From Oscillospiraceae bacterium (GTDB lineage: Bacteria; Bacillota; Clostridia; Oscillospirales; Oscillospiraceae), in the NCBI GenBank assembly GCA_009784725.1, contig WQXS01000003.1, positions 1 to 64,000 on the forward strand: DNA of 64,000 bases. The letters run 5' to 3'. Numbering within the stretch: the first letter of the stretch is position 1; each line of letters begins with the position of its first letter. Under the pieces are notes generated by a model, which saw nothing but the letters and a program-made list of their open reading frames with translations, was not told where the DNA came from and made no database searches. Positions 34,608 through 43,485 of the stretch are shown in pieces. The position numbers and the translations under genes are program-made.

Positions 34608-37600
34608 TCAGAACCCGTCTCTGAAATCCGCATAGTCTGCAAGCATACGTTCCCATCTGTGTCTTTTGCTGATATGCTTTTTAAGTGTAATTGTAAATAT
34701 TATTCCCAGAGCCGAGGTTATAAGCACTACACGCCATATAGGTGTATTGCTGTAGTCGCCTGTCTGCGGCGGGCGTGTACTGCTGCCTCTCGGTGTATGC
34801 CTGATGATGTATGTGGAAAGGTGGGTTGTTCTGAATGTTACCGTGCCGCTCGCTGCGTCGTAGGTTGTCGGCATTGCTGTCAGGTTGCCGTTTCCGTCCA
34901 TGTAATAGACGGTTGCGGGCAGGGGACCGCTGTAGGGGACTGTGATTGTAAGTGTCCCGCCGAAGAAGTTTGTGATATTCTGTCCGTTTGCGGTTGCGGT
35001 GATACTCAGTATAACATCTCCGCTCGCCGGTGTATATGCATTTTGCTGCACTGTGCTGAGTGCAGTGGGAGGCTGTACAAAGAGTGAGAGCGTTACATTT
35101 GCTCCGCCTGCCTGTCCCGCAAGGGCTGCAGTCGCTGCGGCATTCAGTGTTATTGTTCCCTGCGGCATTTCAAGCTGTGTTCCGAGACTTTGCGCTGCAA
35201 TCTCAGCAAGTGCCGCCGCCGGCAACTCCGCCGCTCTGGCACCCGAAACACCCCGCAGGTTTATACGTACATTATTGTTAGCGGCCGCGGCAATAAGCTG
35301 ATTAAGCACCGGCGTATCAATCATCAGCGTAACCGTACTTCCTCCATTACCCGACGTAAACGGTATCTGAACACTCCCGTCACTCCCGCCCGTAACAATA
35401 TTTGCACCGCCACCCGGCGCCGACGGATCGGTCGGGTCGGTCGTATCAGCAGGTGCTACAGGTGTAGCAGTTGTGGTAGCTTCATCGCCACTACCTTCAC
35501 TATTAACAGCACGTACTTTAAAGGAATATAGAGTTCCGTTAGTGAGTTCGGTGAAAGTATGGCCTGTTGCTGATGTTGCATCTACCCATGTCACACCGTT
35601 ATCACTTGACACTTGATATTTTGTAATAACCGCACCGCCGTTGTTTGCTGGTGCCGTCCATGTTAATGCTACCTGACCGTCTCCGGCAGTTGCAAGGAAA
35701 GCTTGCGGAACTCCGGGTGTGTCTGCAGCAGCTGTTTCAGGAAATTCAAAGGTCATTGTTTTGGTTGTGCTCTCATCAGTCGAAAGATTTGTTGGTGGAT
35801 TTCCGTTTATTGTTCCTGTGAAAGCACCACCGGTTGCAAACAGATAGTTTGGAGCTGTTGCATTTAATGTTACTTCTGCAGTATATATTTCATTCGGCTC
35901 AAAGAAGCTGCCCGTAAAGACTCCGCTACTGTCTCTCCAAGTAATAAAAGTAGCTGTAAACCCTGTGCCATTACTTGCAACAGCACTTGGCGCTGCTCCA
36001 CGGACCGGTTCCGTAATGTTTGTATTAGCGGTTTCAATAGTTGCAACCGTTAATGCAATAGGTACGTTTTGTGTTGGAGTAGTATAGTTTGCCGTATCTC
36101 CTGGTGTAAATCTCAGTTCATGCTGCCCCGGTGTTCCAACACTACCTGTTATAACAGTTGTTGTAGGCTGCACCCACGCCCATGTTCCCGCCGTTGAAGC
36201 TGTCCCATTTCCGGGAGGAGTAACACTAACACTCGCCAGCGTCTGACCATAAACAGCAGTTAAGTTAGTCGGCCACTGAGTAACAGGGTTGGCTTGGGTA
36301 ACATTTATATTTACACTTCCTGTGACTGTGGTGAAATTTGTTGGATTCGCTGGTGTAAATAGCACATCATGGCTCCGATTACCAACATCACCAACGGGTG
36401 TACTTGTAGCCGGAACCCATGATAAGGTTCCCGGTACAGGTGTTGTTATTGCAGGGAGAGTTACATTAGTAAGAGTTTGCCCGTATGTGGCAGTCAAACC
36501 GGTCGGGAAAGTAACGCTCGGGGTTGCCTGAGTTACACTGAAGCTCACTGCAACTGTCTGTTGTGTTAGGGTGACTCCTGACCCGGTGTCAGCGGCTACA
36601 GTTATCGTAGCATTGTACGTACCGAATCCAAGTCCGTTAACGGGTCGGACAGTAAAAGAGGCAGTATTGCCTGTTGAACCTGCACTAATACTGGCAATTG
36701 TCATGTTTGATAACACAAAATCGGTTTCATTAGTTCCGGATAAGGCTACGGTTAAAGCTCCGGTAGGTTGGTTGCCTGTGTTTGTGATTGTTATCGTCTC
36801 TCCATTTAATTGCGTATAGCCAAATGCTGAGGGTCCAAATGATTGTGTTGTTGGTGTCAGACCAATGCTCCATGTGGGTGCTTCTGTAACAGTGAATGTT
36901 ACACTTAAAGTAGATGAAATATCAGTACCGTTTGTTACTGTTAAGACCTCAGTATGTGTTCCCACTGTAGCAGTTGAACTTGGTTGGATTGTGAAAGTTC
37001 CGGTGCTTCCGATTGCAATATCTGCATTGGGTGTGATTGTTGGTGCAGTATACATGCTCGAACCCCCTGCACTACTGGTAATTGTTAATAGTCCTGTATT
37101 TGATGCACCGTTATTTGTGATTGTTACAGTCTGAGCTGATGGTGTAGCTGCACCTTGTACTACAGATCCGAAATCCAACGAAGTCGGACTGAGTGTGATA
37201 CCGGATGCCGTGACAGTAAGAGTGAATGTCGTAGAATTATTATCTTCGAAATTACTGTCGCCATCGACAGTAACTCTTATTTCGGCTGTATCACCATCAC
37301 CTGTAAATTCAATAGTTTTTCCGTCCGGAATTGTGACCGAGCCGGAAGGAGAAGAGGAGTCAACCGAATACGTAATATCGCCGTTAAATGTTCCTGCCGA
37401 CGGTGTAACCGTAGCGTGATGACCTCCTGCTTTTTCAGTTGATAAATCATAATCATTATTACTTAAATTAAGTGTTAAGTTGTCCGCATCAACTGTTAAG
37501 GTACCTGCGATTATACCTTTGGGTGTGCCTGTGGCATCAACAGTTCCATCTGCCGGTGCGATATAGTTGGATGCACCGGTTGCACCGAGTGTGATTCCTG

Positions 37601-40259
37601 ATATGCTGATTGTATCTGTTCCTGCATTAGGACTTGTATATTGCACTGTTGGCGCTCCAATAGTGATGCCAGCATAATTTGGGTCACCGGTGATCCAGCC
37701 GCCAATATTTGTCTTACTAAATGTTAAGCCTGTTAAAGTTTGAGTTCCGTCATACGATTTATAATGTTCTATATCTAATAAGGTGAGTTGCTTCGCTGTA
37801 ATACCACCTGTGACGAGAATACCACTAGTATTAGCTGTCGGGATTTCATAATTATCAGCTCCTGTTAAGGTAACGCCTGATATATTTATTGTGTTGGTTG
37901 TGGCATTAACGCTTGTATATGCAGCAGACGCAAAAGAGAATGTTGCAGCAGCAGCGTCAGTACTGAGCCAGCCATCTAAGTTATCTGTCTTGTCTATTAT
38001 CAGTTCTCCCGGACCGGTGGCATCTATTGAAGTACTATTATCAAATATTTTTGTATGAGTTAAATCCTTAAATTCGAGAGGTCTCTTAGTAATACCGCCA
38101 GTAACATCAATACCTGTTCTGTTTCCAACAGGAATTTCATAATTTGTATTTCCTGTAAAAGCACTAACGGCTATATCTATTGTATCAGTACCGGCATCAA
38201 TATCTGTGTATTCAGCTGTGTAAGTAATGCTGACACCTGATGAATCAGCACCATTCAACCAAGGACCTAAGTTGAATGCGGGAGTTATTGTTAAAACTCC
38301 CGGTCCCGGAGTACTTGTGGTGTCTATGGTGTTTGTACCGTCATACGGTTTTGAATGTATTAAACCTTGAAATTCGAGAGGTGCAGGGGTAATTGTTCCG
38401 GTGAAAGAGTTTGCTGCCGGTAATTGTATGCTATAGTTTGATGGCGTTGCAGTACCACTTGTCATTGTAAAAGTGCCACCGATTGTTATGTCGTTGGAAA
38501 CACCCTCTACATTAGCATGTGTAAAGGTAGCAGTTCCTAAGCTGGAATCAACATTTGCTGTTTCGGCAATTCCGGTTGCAGTAGGTGTTACGAACTCGCC
38601 GGGATTAAATACTAACGTACCAAAAGAGCCGCCACCGAGCGTAGTTCCACTATCATAAACTTTTGATACATCCCATCCCGTAATAGTTATATTTTTAGGA
38701 CTGAGAACGATGTCGTTAGCAAAAGCCTCAGTGTCAGGGTCATAGTTACCGGCACCTTGAATTGTAATAGTTAAGTTACCTGCATTCGTAGTATTACCGC
38801 CTTCCCCGGTAACCGATTTAATAATATAGTCACTCGGTCTGGTTAACTCAGTACCATCAGGTAACTTTACTTCTAAGTCATAATCATAAGTTTCATCCCA
38901 AGGGTTACCGTTGTAAATAATAGGGGTCATTAATTCAATAGTTGCATCGGCAATTGATGCTTGATTAATGGTGAGTTGAACTGGGGTTGATTCTACTGTA
39001 CCTTGAGAAGTAGTGATGTCACATCTAAAGTAGTAACCGTTTAAGTCTCTATTGGTAGGAGTAAGTGAATAAGTTGCAGCATTTGCACTTGATATATTTC
39101 CATAAGTACCATCAACTGTAGCACTACTTTTCCATTGATATGTTGCAATTGATGGAGCAGGCGATGCGTCTATAGCAAAGGTTGCTGTTCCTCCAAAAGT
39201 AATTACCTGAGCAGATGGTTGCGAGATTATATTTACAATTAAAGACCCGTTATCAACACCGGAAAAATCAGATGTTTCAAAATCATCATCGTCGGTTGAT
39301 TGAATATAATTATCAGCCGGTTTAATATAGTTGACCTCTACAGCTTGACCACTTTTGATAGCCGGAGTAATATTTGACAGTGTTATTCCATTAGGATTGT
39401 TTAAAGTTGCTGTAACTGCAATGCTTGTGGTGCCATCGACTGATATTGTAAATCCATCAGGAGCACTACCTGTGTTAGTCTTGATATCATCTTCAAATAA
39501 AATACTAATTTCTGTACCATTTTCAATTACTGTCGCTGTATCAATAACAGGAGGACCTGTAAGAGCTGCTGACATTCCTAAGATATCCTCAAACATACCC
39601 ATTATTCCAAACGGTAAAACATCACCATACCAGAGACTATCGTCATCTGAGGCTGGAGGGGTCATGCTTTGGAATTGCTGGGTGCTGGATTTGGTTCCAG
39701 TACCGCTGGGGTTATTTATATTAGTATTATTTTCGCTATCGTCTTTTTTGTCATAACTACCGTCACCAATCAGACTGTCATTGTCGTTGCCGGGGTCTTC
39801 GGGGGTGTCGTCGCAGTCGGGGTCGCATTCGTGGCCGCAGGGGGATGCGGCTGTAAATGAACAGGTTCCGTCGGAGCAGGTGTGAGCGCACATTACATAT
39901 GTAATGTATCCACAACTATCGTTGTGGATATGAGAAGGCTCTAAGCACGGGAGATTTTCGTCACCATCGAACCCGCATTCGTCATTGTGAATGTGGACAT
40001 AGGTGCAGGGGGATTCAGCGGTAAAGCCGCAGGCGGTGTCATGCTCATGGTCGCAGGGGACAGCAAGAGCGAACCCGCATGTACCGTCATGCTCATGACC
40101 GCAGTCGTCGGCAGCACTCGTTGTGGTAATTATCATCGGAATACCAACGAATAAAAAAGCAGCACACAGCAATAAAACAAATGCACTGAATACCGCAGAC
40201 CTCTTTTTGTTACGTTTAAAATTTCTATCCAAGCTTTCTTTTAAAATACTAATTTTCAT
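34608..40259 (-). CDS. Giant multi-domain surface protein with sortase tail
   Basis: An 1883-residue exported protein. Signal segment at about residues 22-48; residues about 52-155 are rich in Cys and His, with repeats like CGHEHDGTCGF and CDHEHDTACGF. An Asp/Asn/Ser linker follows, then an Ig-like domain with YQWKSSATVDGTYGN, a series of MBG/YDG-type repeats opening with HSKPYDGTN, THTKIFDNS or HYKSYDGTQ, a choice-of-anchor/ASPM-like domain (LSPTSLDFGSVVQG), further Ig-like repeats with LTATYGQTL, a fibronectin III domain (QVALTWTAPANNGGAVITKY) and a final beta-rich part. PPQTGD at 1830-1835, a membrane helix and a basic 24-residue tail close it. The start has GGGGG 7 bases upstream and a strong promoter. 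Confidence 0.93.
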   Translation of the reverse strand: MKISILKESLDRNFKRNKKRSAVFSAFVLLLCAAFLFVGIPMIITTTSAADDCGHEHDGTCGFALAVPCDHEHDTACGFTAESPCTYVHIHNDECGFDGDENLPCLEPSHIHNDSCGYITYVMCAHTCSDGTCSFTAASPCGHECDPDCDDTPEDPGNDNDSLIGDGSYDKKDDSENNTNINNPSGTGTKSSTQQFQSMTPPASDDDSLWYGDVLPFGIMGMFEDILGMSAALTGPPVIDTATVIENGTEISILFEDDIKTNTGSAPDGFTISVDGTTSIAVTATLNNPNGITLSNITPAIKSGQAVEVNYIKPADNYIQSTDDDDFETSDFSGVDNGSLIVNIISQPSAQVITFGGTATFAIDASPAPSIATYQWKSSATVDGTYGNISSANAATYSLTPTNRDLNGYYFRCDITTSQGTVESTPVQLTINQASIADATIELMTPIIYNGNPWDETYDYDLEVKLPDGTELTRPSDYIIKSVTGEGGNTTNAGNLTITIQGAGNYDPDTEAFANDIVLSPKNITITGWDVSKVYDSGTTLGGGSFGTLVFNPGEFVTPTATGIAETANVDSSLGTATFTHANVEGVSNDITIGGTFTMTSGTATPSNYSIQLPAANSFTGTITPAPLEFQGLIHSKPYDGTNTIDTTSTPGPGVLTITPAFNLGPWLNGADSSGVSITYTAEYTDIDAGTDTIDIAVSAFTGNTNYEIPVGNRTGIDVTGGITKRPLEFKDLTHTKIFDNSTSIDATGPGELIIDKTDNLDGWLSTDAAAATFSFASAAYTSVNATTNTINISGVTLTGADNYEIPTANTSGILVTGGITAKQLTLLDIEHYKSYDGTQTLTGLTFSKTNIGGWITGDPNYAGITIGAPTVQYTSPNAGTDTISISGITLGATGASNYIAPADGTVDATGTPKGIIAGTLTVDADNLTLNLSNNDYDLSTEKAGGHHATVTPSAGTFNGDITYSVDSSSPSGSVTIPDGKTIEFTGDGDTAEIRVTVDGDSNFEDNNSTTFTLTVTASGITLSPTSLDFGSVVQGAATPSAQTVTITNNGASNTGLLTITSSAGGSSMYTAPTITPNADIAIGSTGTFTIQPSSTATVGTHTEVLTVTNGTDISSTLSVTFTVTEAPTWSIGLTPTTQSFGPSAFGYTQLNGETITITNTGNQPTGALTVALSGTNETDFVLSNMTIASISAGSTGNTASFTVRPVNGLGFGTYNATITVAADTGSGVTLTQQTVAVSFSVTQATPSVTFPTGLTATYGQTLTNVTLPAITTPVPGTLSWVPATSTPVGDVGNRSHDVLFTPANPTNFTTVTGSVNINVTQANPVTQWPTNLTAVYGQTLASVSVTPPGNGTASTAGTWAWVQPTTTVITGSVGTPGQHELRFTPGDTANYTTPTQNVPIALTVATIETANTNITEPVRGAAPSAVASNGTGFTATFITWRDSSGVFTGSFFEPNEIYTAEVTLNATAPNYLFATGGAFTGTINGNPPTNLSTDESTTKTMTFEFPETAAADTPGVPQAFLATAGDGQVALTWTAPANNGGAVITKYQVSSDNGVTWVDATSATGHTFTELTNGTLYSFKVRAVNSEGSGDEATTTATPVAPADTTDPTDPSAPGGGANIVTGGSDGSVQIPFTSGNGGSTVTLMIDTPVLNQLIAAAANNNVRINLRGVSGARAAELPAAALAEIAAQSLGTQLEMPQGTITLNAAATAALAGQAGGANVTLSLFVQPPTALSTVQQNAYTPASGDVILSITATANGQNITNFFGGTLTITVPYSGPLPATVYYMDGNGNLTAMPTTYDAASGTVTFRTTHLSTYIIRHTPRGSSTRPPQTGDYSNTPIWRVVLITSALGIIFTITLKKHISKRHRWERMLADYADFRDGF

Positions 40260-40301
40260 AACGTTACCCCCATATATCCAAACCTAAGTCTGAATTTATT
40301 G

Positions 40302-40366
40302 ACGTTCACATGAACGTATTTATCTAAAATCCTAGTAATTATAACAGAAAACAACCCCTTTTGCAA
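40302..40366 (-). promoter_or_regulatory. Promoter and palindrome of the surface protein gene
   Basis: On the minus strand TTGCAA (40361-40366) and TATAAT (40338-40343) are 17 bases apart, close to the sigma-A consensus. Downstream in the leader, ACGTTCA-CA-TGAACGT at 40302-40317 is a 7-bp perfect inverted repeat that could be an operator. The rest of 40318-40548 shows nothing else. Confidence 0.65.
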
Positions 40367-40548
40367 CAAAAAACCCGAAAAATTGTAAATATTTGTAATT
40401 TTTCTTAAAATTTCCGTAAATAACACAATAAGTAGACATAATATTTCACATTTTTCACAATTATATGGTTATTGAACTGTAGAAAAACTTTATGCTATGG
40501 TAATTGTGTTGCCGAAACCCTGTACTGGTAACAGGAAGGGGTGAACGA

Positions 40549-40626
40549 ATGCTTGAAATGTTCCTGATCTCTGTCGCAGCAGGTATAACTGTATATTATA
40601 TCTGCAAATGGCTGGATGGAGATTAA
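40549..40626 (+). CDS. Small hydrophobic peptide, 25 residues
   Basis: A 25-residue reading frame, MLEMFLISVAAG then ITVYYICKWLDGD, with an AGGAAGGGG ribosome binding site about 8 bases before the ATG and a perfect 12-bp terminator 20 bases after the stop. Residues 5-19 could span a membrane, with a charged end. Short peptides of this kind with a KWLD motif are widespread in Firmicutes and resemble type I toxin peptides, but no antitoxin RNA is proven here. A degenerate second copy lies downstream. Confidence 0.6.
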   Translation: MLEMFLISVAAGITVYYICKWLDGD

Positions 40627-40646
40627 GGCAACAACCAGCCTAACAG

Positions 40647-40676
40647 AAAACCCCGATGCACCACCATCGGGGTTTT
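40647..40676 (+). terminator. Terminator after the small peptide
   Basis: AAAACCCCGATG (40647-40658) pairs perfectly with CATCGGGGTTTT (40665-40676) around a 6-base loop; the T-run is inside the stem, as in many bidirectional terminators. Confidence 0.9.
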
Positions 40677-40682
40677 CGCTTT

Positions 40683-40733
40683 GTGAACAAATGCTCAATT
40701 GTAGCTGTATACTACATCTGCAAGTGGCTAGAC
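40683..40733 (+). repeat. Decayed second copy of the small peptide gene
   Basis: GTGAACAAATGCTCAATT matches the start region of the peptide gene and is followed, after an internal deletion, by GTAGCTGTATACTACATC and TGCAAGTGGCTAGA, which match its C-terminal coding part (VYYICKWLD). The deletion breaks the frame. Confidence 0.7.
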
Positions 40734-41010
40734 TTACACATAAAAAATAGCATAATTACTAACAGGTGTCAAGTATATTTATTTTTGCTGTGTGTTTATT
40801 TTTGCAATATACATTTTAAGAATCAAACACATAAAATTCTGGCAGGGATGGTATCCTTGTCGTATTTCTTATCGTGTTTTGTGTTGAAACAAGAGCTAAT
40901 GTTTGGTGGAGCGACCTACATTCCACATCTCCTAACCTTGAAAAACAAGGGGTGACGGCTGCCTATTTCCGTCCTCAAACACAAGCCTTTGTTCCCGTAT
41001 TATATACTAT
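40734..41010. other. Intergenic, no gene seen
   Basis: AT-rich sequence between the decayed peptide copy and the PBECR3 gene. An open plus-strand frame runs through it but has no ribosome binding site or recognisable content. I see no further structure. Confidence 0.4.
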
Positions 41011-41391
41011 TTATATTAATTTTGTCAATAATTTTAATCTTCCTGATTTAATGAAAAATTCAGTACGGCTTTGATAAACAGTATACATAGAACGGATATA
41101 TAATTTTTCATCTCCGGCTATTCGAACAACTAATTTCACATGGTCATTAAATATTTTAACATACTCTAAAGAGTTATCTTCATTATTTATACCGACATAA
41201 TCCGGTTCTGATATTATTTGTGAAAGCTTGCTACAATATTTATTAAAAGTTTTTGAATGACGCTGTTTCATGTGTTTTATGTTATTCTTTCCAAGATATA
41301 TTGCATCTCCTACTTTATAAATTTTATTGTCCTTACCAAGTGCACTTACAACTGTACTTGAAACAACACCTATTAATCTTGTCTTGTGCAT
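41011..41391 (-). CDS. PBECR3-like nuclease domain protein
   Basis: A 126-residue soluble protein whose second half reads like PBECR3 (phage-Barnase-EndoU-ColicinE5/D-RelE-like nuclease 3): IKHMKQRHSKTF, ISEPDYVGINNEDNSLEYVKIF, and a strand-rich VKLVVRIAGDEKLYIRSMYTV. The conserved His/Arg residues could form an RNase site. Such proteins are frequent in phages and plasmids and may be toxins or host-takeover nucleases. It starts 13 bases after the ParB-like gene, so the two form an operon; the pair is probably of mobile origin. Confidence 0.65.
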   Translation of the reverse strand: MHKTRLIGVVSSTVVSALGKDNKIYKVGDAIYLGKNNIKHMKQRHSKTFNKYCSKLSQIISEPDYVGINNEDNSLEYVKIFNDHVKLVVRIAGDEKLYIRSMYTVYQSRTEFFIKSGRLKLLTKLI

Positions 41392-41404
41392 TTATTCTTC
41401 CCCC

Positions 41405-42337
41405 TCATATTCCGCTGTATAGGTCCTCGAGCATTTGGATGTATTGGCGGAGGGCGGATTTTATTGTGGTGTTGTCGGGGTGAGGGTGGGTTTTTATTGA
41501 TGTGCGGAATTCTTCGGTCATTTTTGTGAATGTGATTTCCCATGGCTGCATGTTTGTTGTGTTTTCGGTTAGTGAGTAGCTACTGATGTTTATATTACTG
41601 CTGCCGTTTTTGTTGCTGTCGATTGAACTGTCGTCGTTTTTATAGCCACCGTTTGGTTTTGATATACCTTGTTTTCTGTTTTCGAATGTGCCGTCTTCGA
41701 TTTGAGAAATGACATCTTTAATTTCTTCGGTGGAAGCGGTAGATAGCTCTTGGAGTTGTTTATTACTGATGCGTGTTTTCCCCGAGATGATATCTGCTTT
41801 TGTGTCCGGGGAGAGTTCGCCGATTGCGTTAATGGTGTTTGCGATTTGAGCGTCTCGTCTTATTGTTTTAGATGATACGTTATAATGACTTGCAAGATTA
41901 TCGGCGGTTTTCCCTTGAAATTGTTCACTTTGAGGTTGGTGGTCATTTTGACCACCAACCTCATTATATTGGTTTTTCCCGGTCTTATTCGAAATGAGCC
42001 GCTTCTCAGCATTGTAGTGCAACCCGCGAAAAAACCTAAGCTGGCTCGGGGATAAGTTGCGTCTTGATACTTGATTATTTATTATCCAAATAATAACCTC
42101 ATCTCTCGATGAAAACTCCATTTTGACTGTAAAAAACGGCAAGTCATGCTTTCCGATAATTTTATACCTGTTGTAACCGTCAATTAAAATCCCGTTCCAC
42201 AGAACAAGCGAATCACGGACACCATGTTGAAGCAGGCTCTCCTCAAGGTCGTTAAATACCTTTTCGGCAAGCGGCGGTAATAACTTTTGAAACTCATCAT
42301 CCAAAATAATTTCATCATAATTTGTAATAAACTGCAT
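41405..42337 (-). CDS. ParB-like N-terminal domain protein
   Basis: A 310-residue protein. The start is ATG 42337, because AAAGGAGC lies 8 bases upstream; the open frame 18 codons longer starts before that site. Residues about 8-85 form a ParB/Srx-like domain (ILDDEFQKLLPPLAE, then GILIDGYNRYKIIGKHDLPF). The middle has a helix-turn-helix-like HYNVSSKTIRRDAQIANTINAIGEL, and the C-terminal part is polar, ending with a helical segment rich in Trp, Thr and His. The domain order resembles plasmid or phage regulators of the ParB superfamily rather than chromosome ParB. CTP or nucleotide binding cannot be judged. Confidence 0.75.
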   Translation of the reverse strand: MQFITNYDEIILDDEFQKLLPPLAEKVFNDLEESLLQHGVRDSLVLWNGILIDGYNRYKIIGKHDLPFFTVKMEFSSRDEVIIWIINNQVSRRNLSPSQLRFFRGLHYNAEKRLISNKTGKNQYNEVGGQNDHQPQSEQFQGKTADNLASHYNVSSKTIRRDAQIANTINAIGELSPDTKADIISGKTRISNKQLQELSTASTEEIKDVISQIEDGTFENRKQGISKPNGGYKNDDSSIDSNKNGSSNINISSYSLTENTTNMQPWEITFTKMTEEFRTSIKTHPHPDNTTIKSALRQYIQMLEDLYSGI

Positions 42338-42495
42338 AATACGAGCTCCTTTCAAAAATCCAACAAGAATAAAACAAGAGACCTGCCTCATGTTTTCGTA
42401 AAAACAAGAGACAAGCCCCCTTAACTTAGATGCTATTATATCATAATTTTGCGAAAAGTCAAAAGATGCTGCTAAGTGATTTTAATATCCGGAAA

Positions 42496-43485
42496 TTAAA
42501 TGTTTTGGCTAAAATACTTCTCTGCAAACGATATAGTGCTTAGTTTGAATTCCTGCCTGTTCAGATAATCAAGGAGTCCTGTGTTATCATTGAAGCTGAA
42601 CACGAGTTTGTATGAGCAGAGGGATTGTTTAGTTTCTCCGTAAGGTTTGTCGAGCCTGCCGTTTCCGTACTTGCTGTCACCGAGTATGGGATATCCTGCG
42701 CTTGCAAGCTGCGCTCTTATCTGATGTGTGCGTCCGGTAAAGAGCCTGCATTCGAGGAGTGAGAGCTGTCCCGATGAGTTTAGTGTTTTATATTCCATAA
42801 CGGCGGATTTTGACCCCGGTTGACTGTCTTTTGTCACATAAACCCTGTTTTTTACTGCATCTTTAAAAATATATCCTTCAAGCCTTGCTTCCGGCGGGTT
42901 TGGTTTTCCGTGTACAACTGCAAGATAATATCTGTCGATTTCCTGCTGCTTTAGCTTTTCGTTGATGATCCGCAGAGTTTCTGCGTTTTTCGCTGCGATA
43001 ACGATACCGGATGTATTGCGGTCAATTCTGTTACACAGTGCAGGGGTGAAGGAATTCTCCTCCCGGGGCCGCCACTCGCCGTTTTTGTGCAAGTATGACT
43101 GTATCACGGAAACCAGCGGAATTCTTTTGGAAGAACCTGCGTTTGAATAATCAAATGTGCCGTCACTGTGGCAAAGTATTCCTGCAGGCTTATTCACAAG
43201 TATAATATTTTCATCCTCGTATATTATTTCAAGTGCGGGGTCGGTTATTTTAAGATAGGCATTTTCCTTGTCGGGAGCTTCGAAAAACTCATCGTTTATA
43301 TATAATTGAACAACATCGTCAAGTGCAAGCTTGTATTCCCGCTTTGCTCCTTTTCCGTTTACTTTAATTCGTTTTATTCTTATATATTTTTGCATAAGTG
43401 AAGCAGGTAATAGAGGCACGGCCTTTGCAGTAAATCTGTCAAGCCTCTGTCCTGCGTCGTTATTTCCGATTATATATTCTTTCAT
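42496..43485 (-). CDS. RluA family pseudouridine synthase
   Basis: A 329-residue enzyme with an N-terminal S4-like RNA-binding region (residues 1 to about 65) and the catalytic domain: ILVNKPAGILCHSD and RIDRNTSGIVIAAKNA with the catalytic Asp. It isomerises uridine in rRNA or tRNA, most like RluC/RluD. It overlaps galK by 4 bases (ATGA). Confidence 0.9.
   Translation of the reverse strand: MKEYIIGNNDAGQRLDRFTAKAVPLLPASLMQKYIRIKRIKVNGKGAKREYKLALDDVVQLYINDEFFEAPDKENAYLKITDPALEIIYEDENIILVNKPAGILCHSDGTFDYSNAGSSKRIPLVSVIQSYLHKNGEWRPREENSFTPALCNRIDRNTSGIVIAAKNAETLRIINEKLKQQEIDRYYLAVVHGKPNPPEARLEGYIFKDAVKNRVYVTKDSQPGSKSAVMEYKTLNSSGQLSLLECRLFTGRTHQIRAQLASAGYPILGDSKYGNGRLDKPYGETKQSLCSYKLVFSFNDNTGLLDYLNRQEFKLSTISFAEKYFSQNI

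Noticed and set aside
36289-37442. Several long open frames on the plus strand opposite the surface protein gene
   Set aside because: They follow the codon pattern of the minus-strand gene, show no ribosome binding sites and have no recognisable domains.
40656-40955. 99-codon frame after the small peptide
   Set aside because: It runs through the terminator and the decayed copy, with no ribosome binding site.
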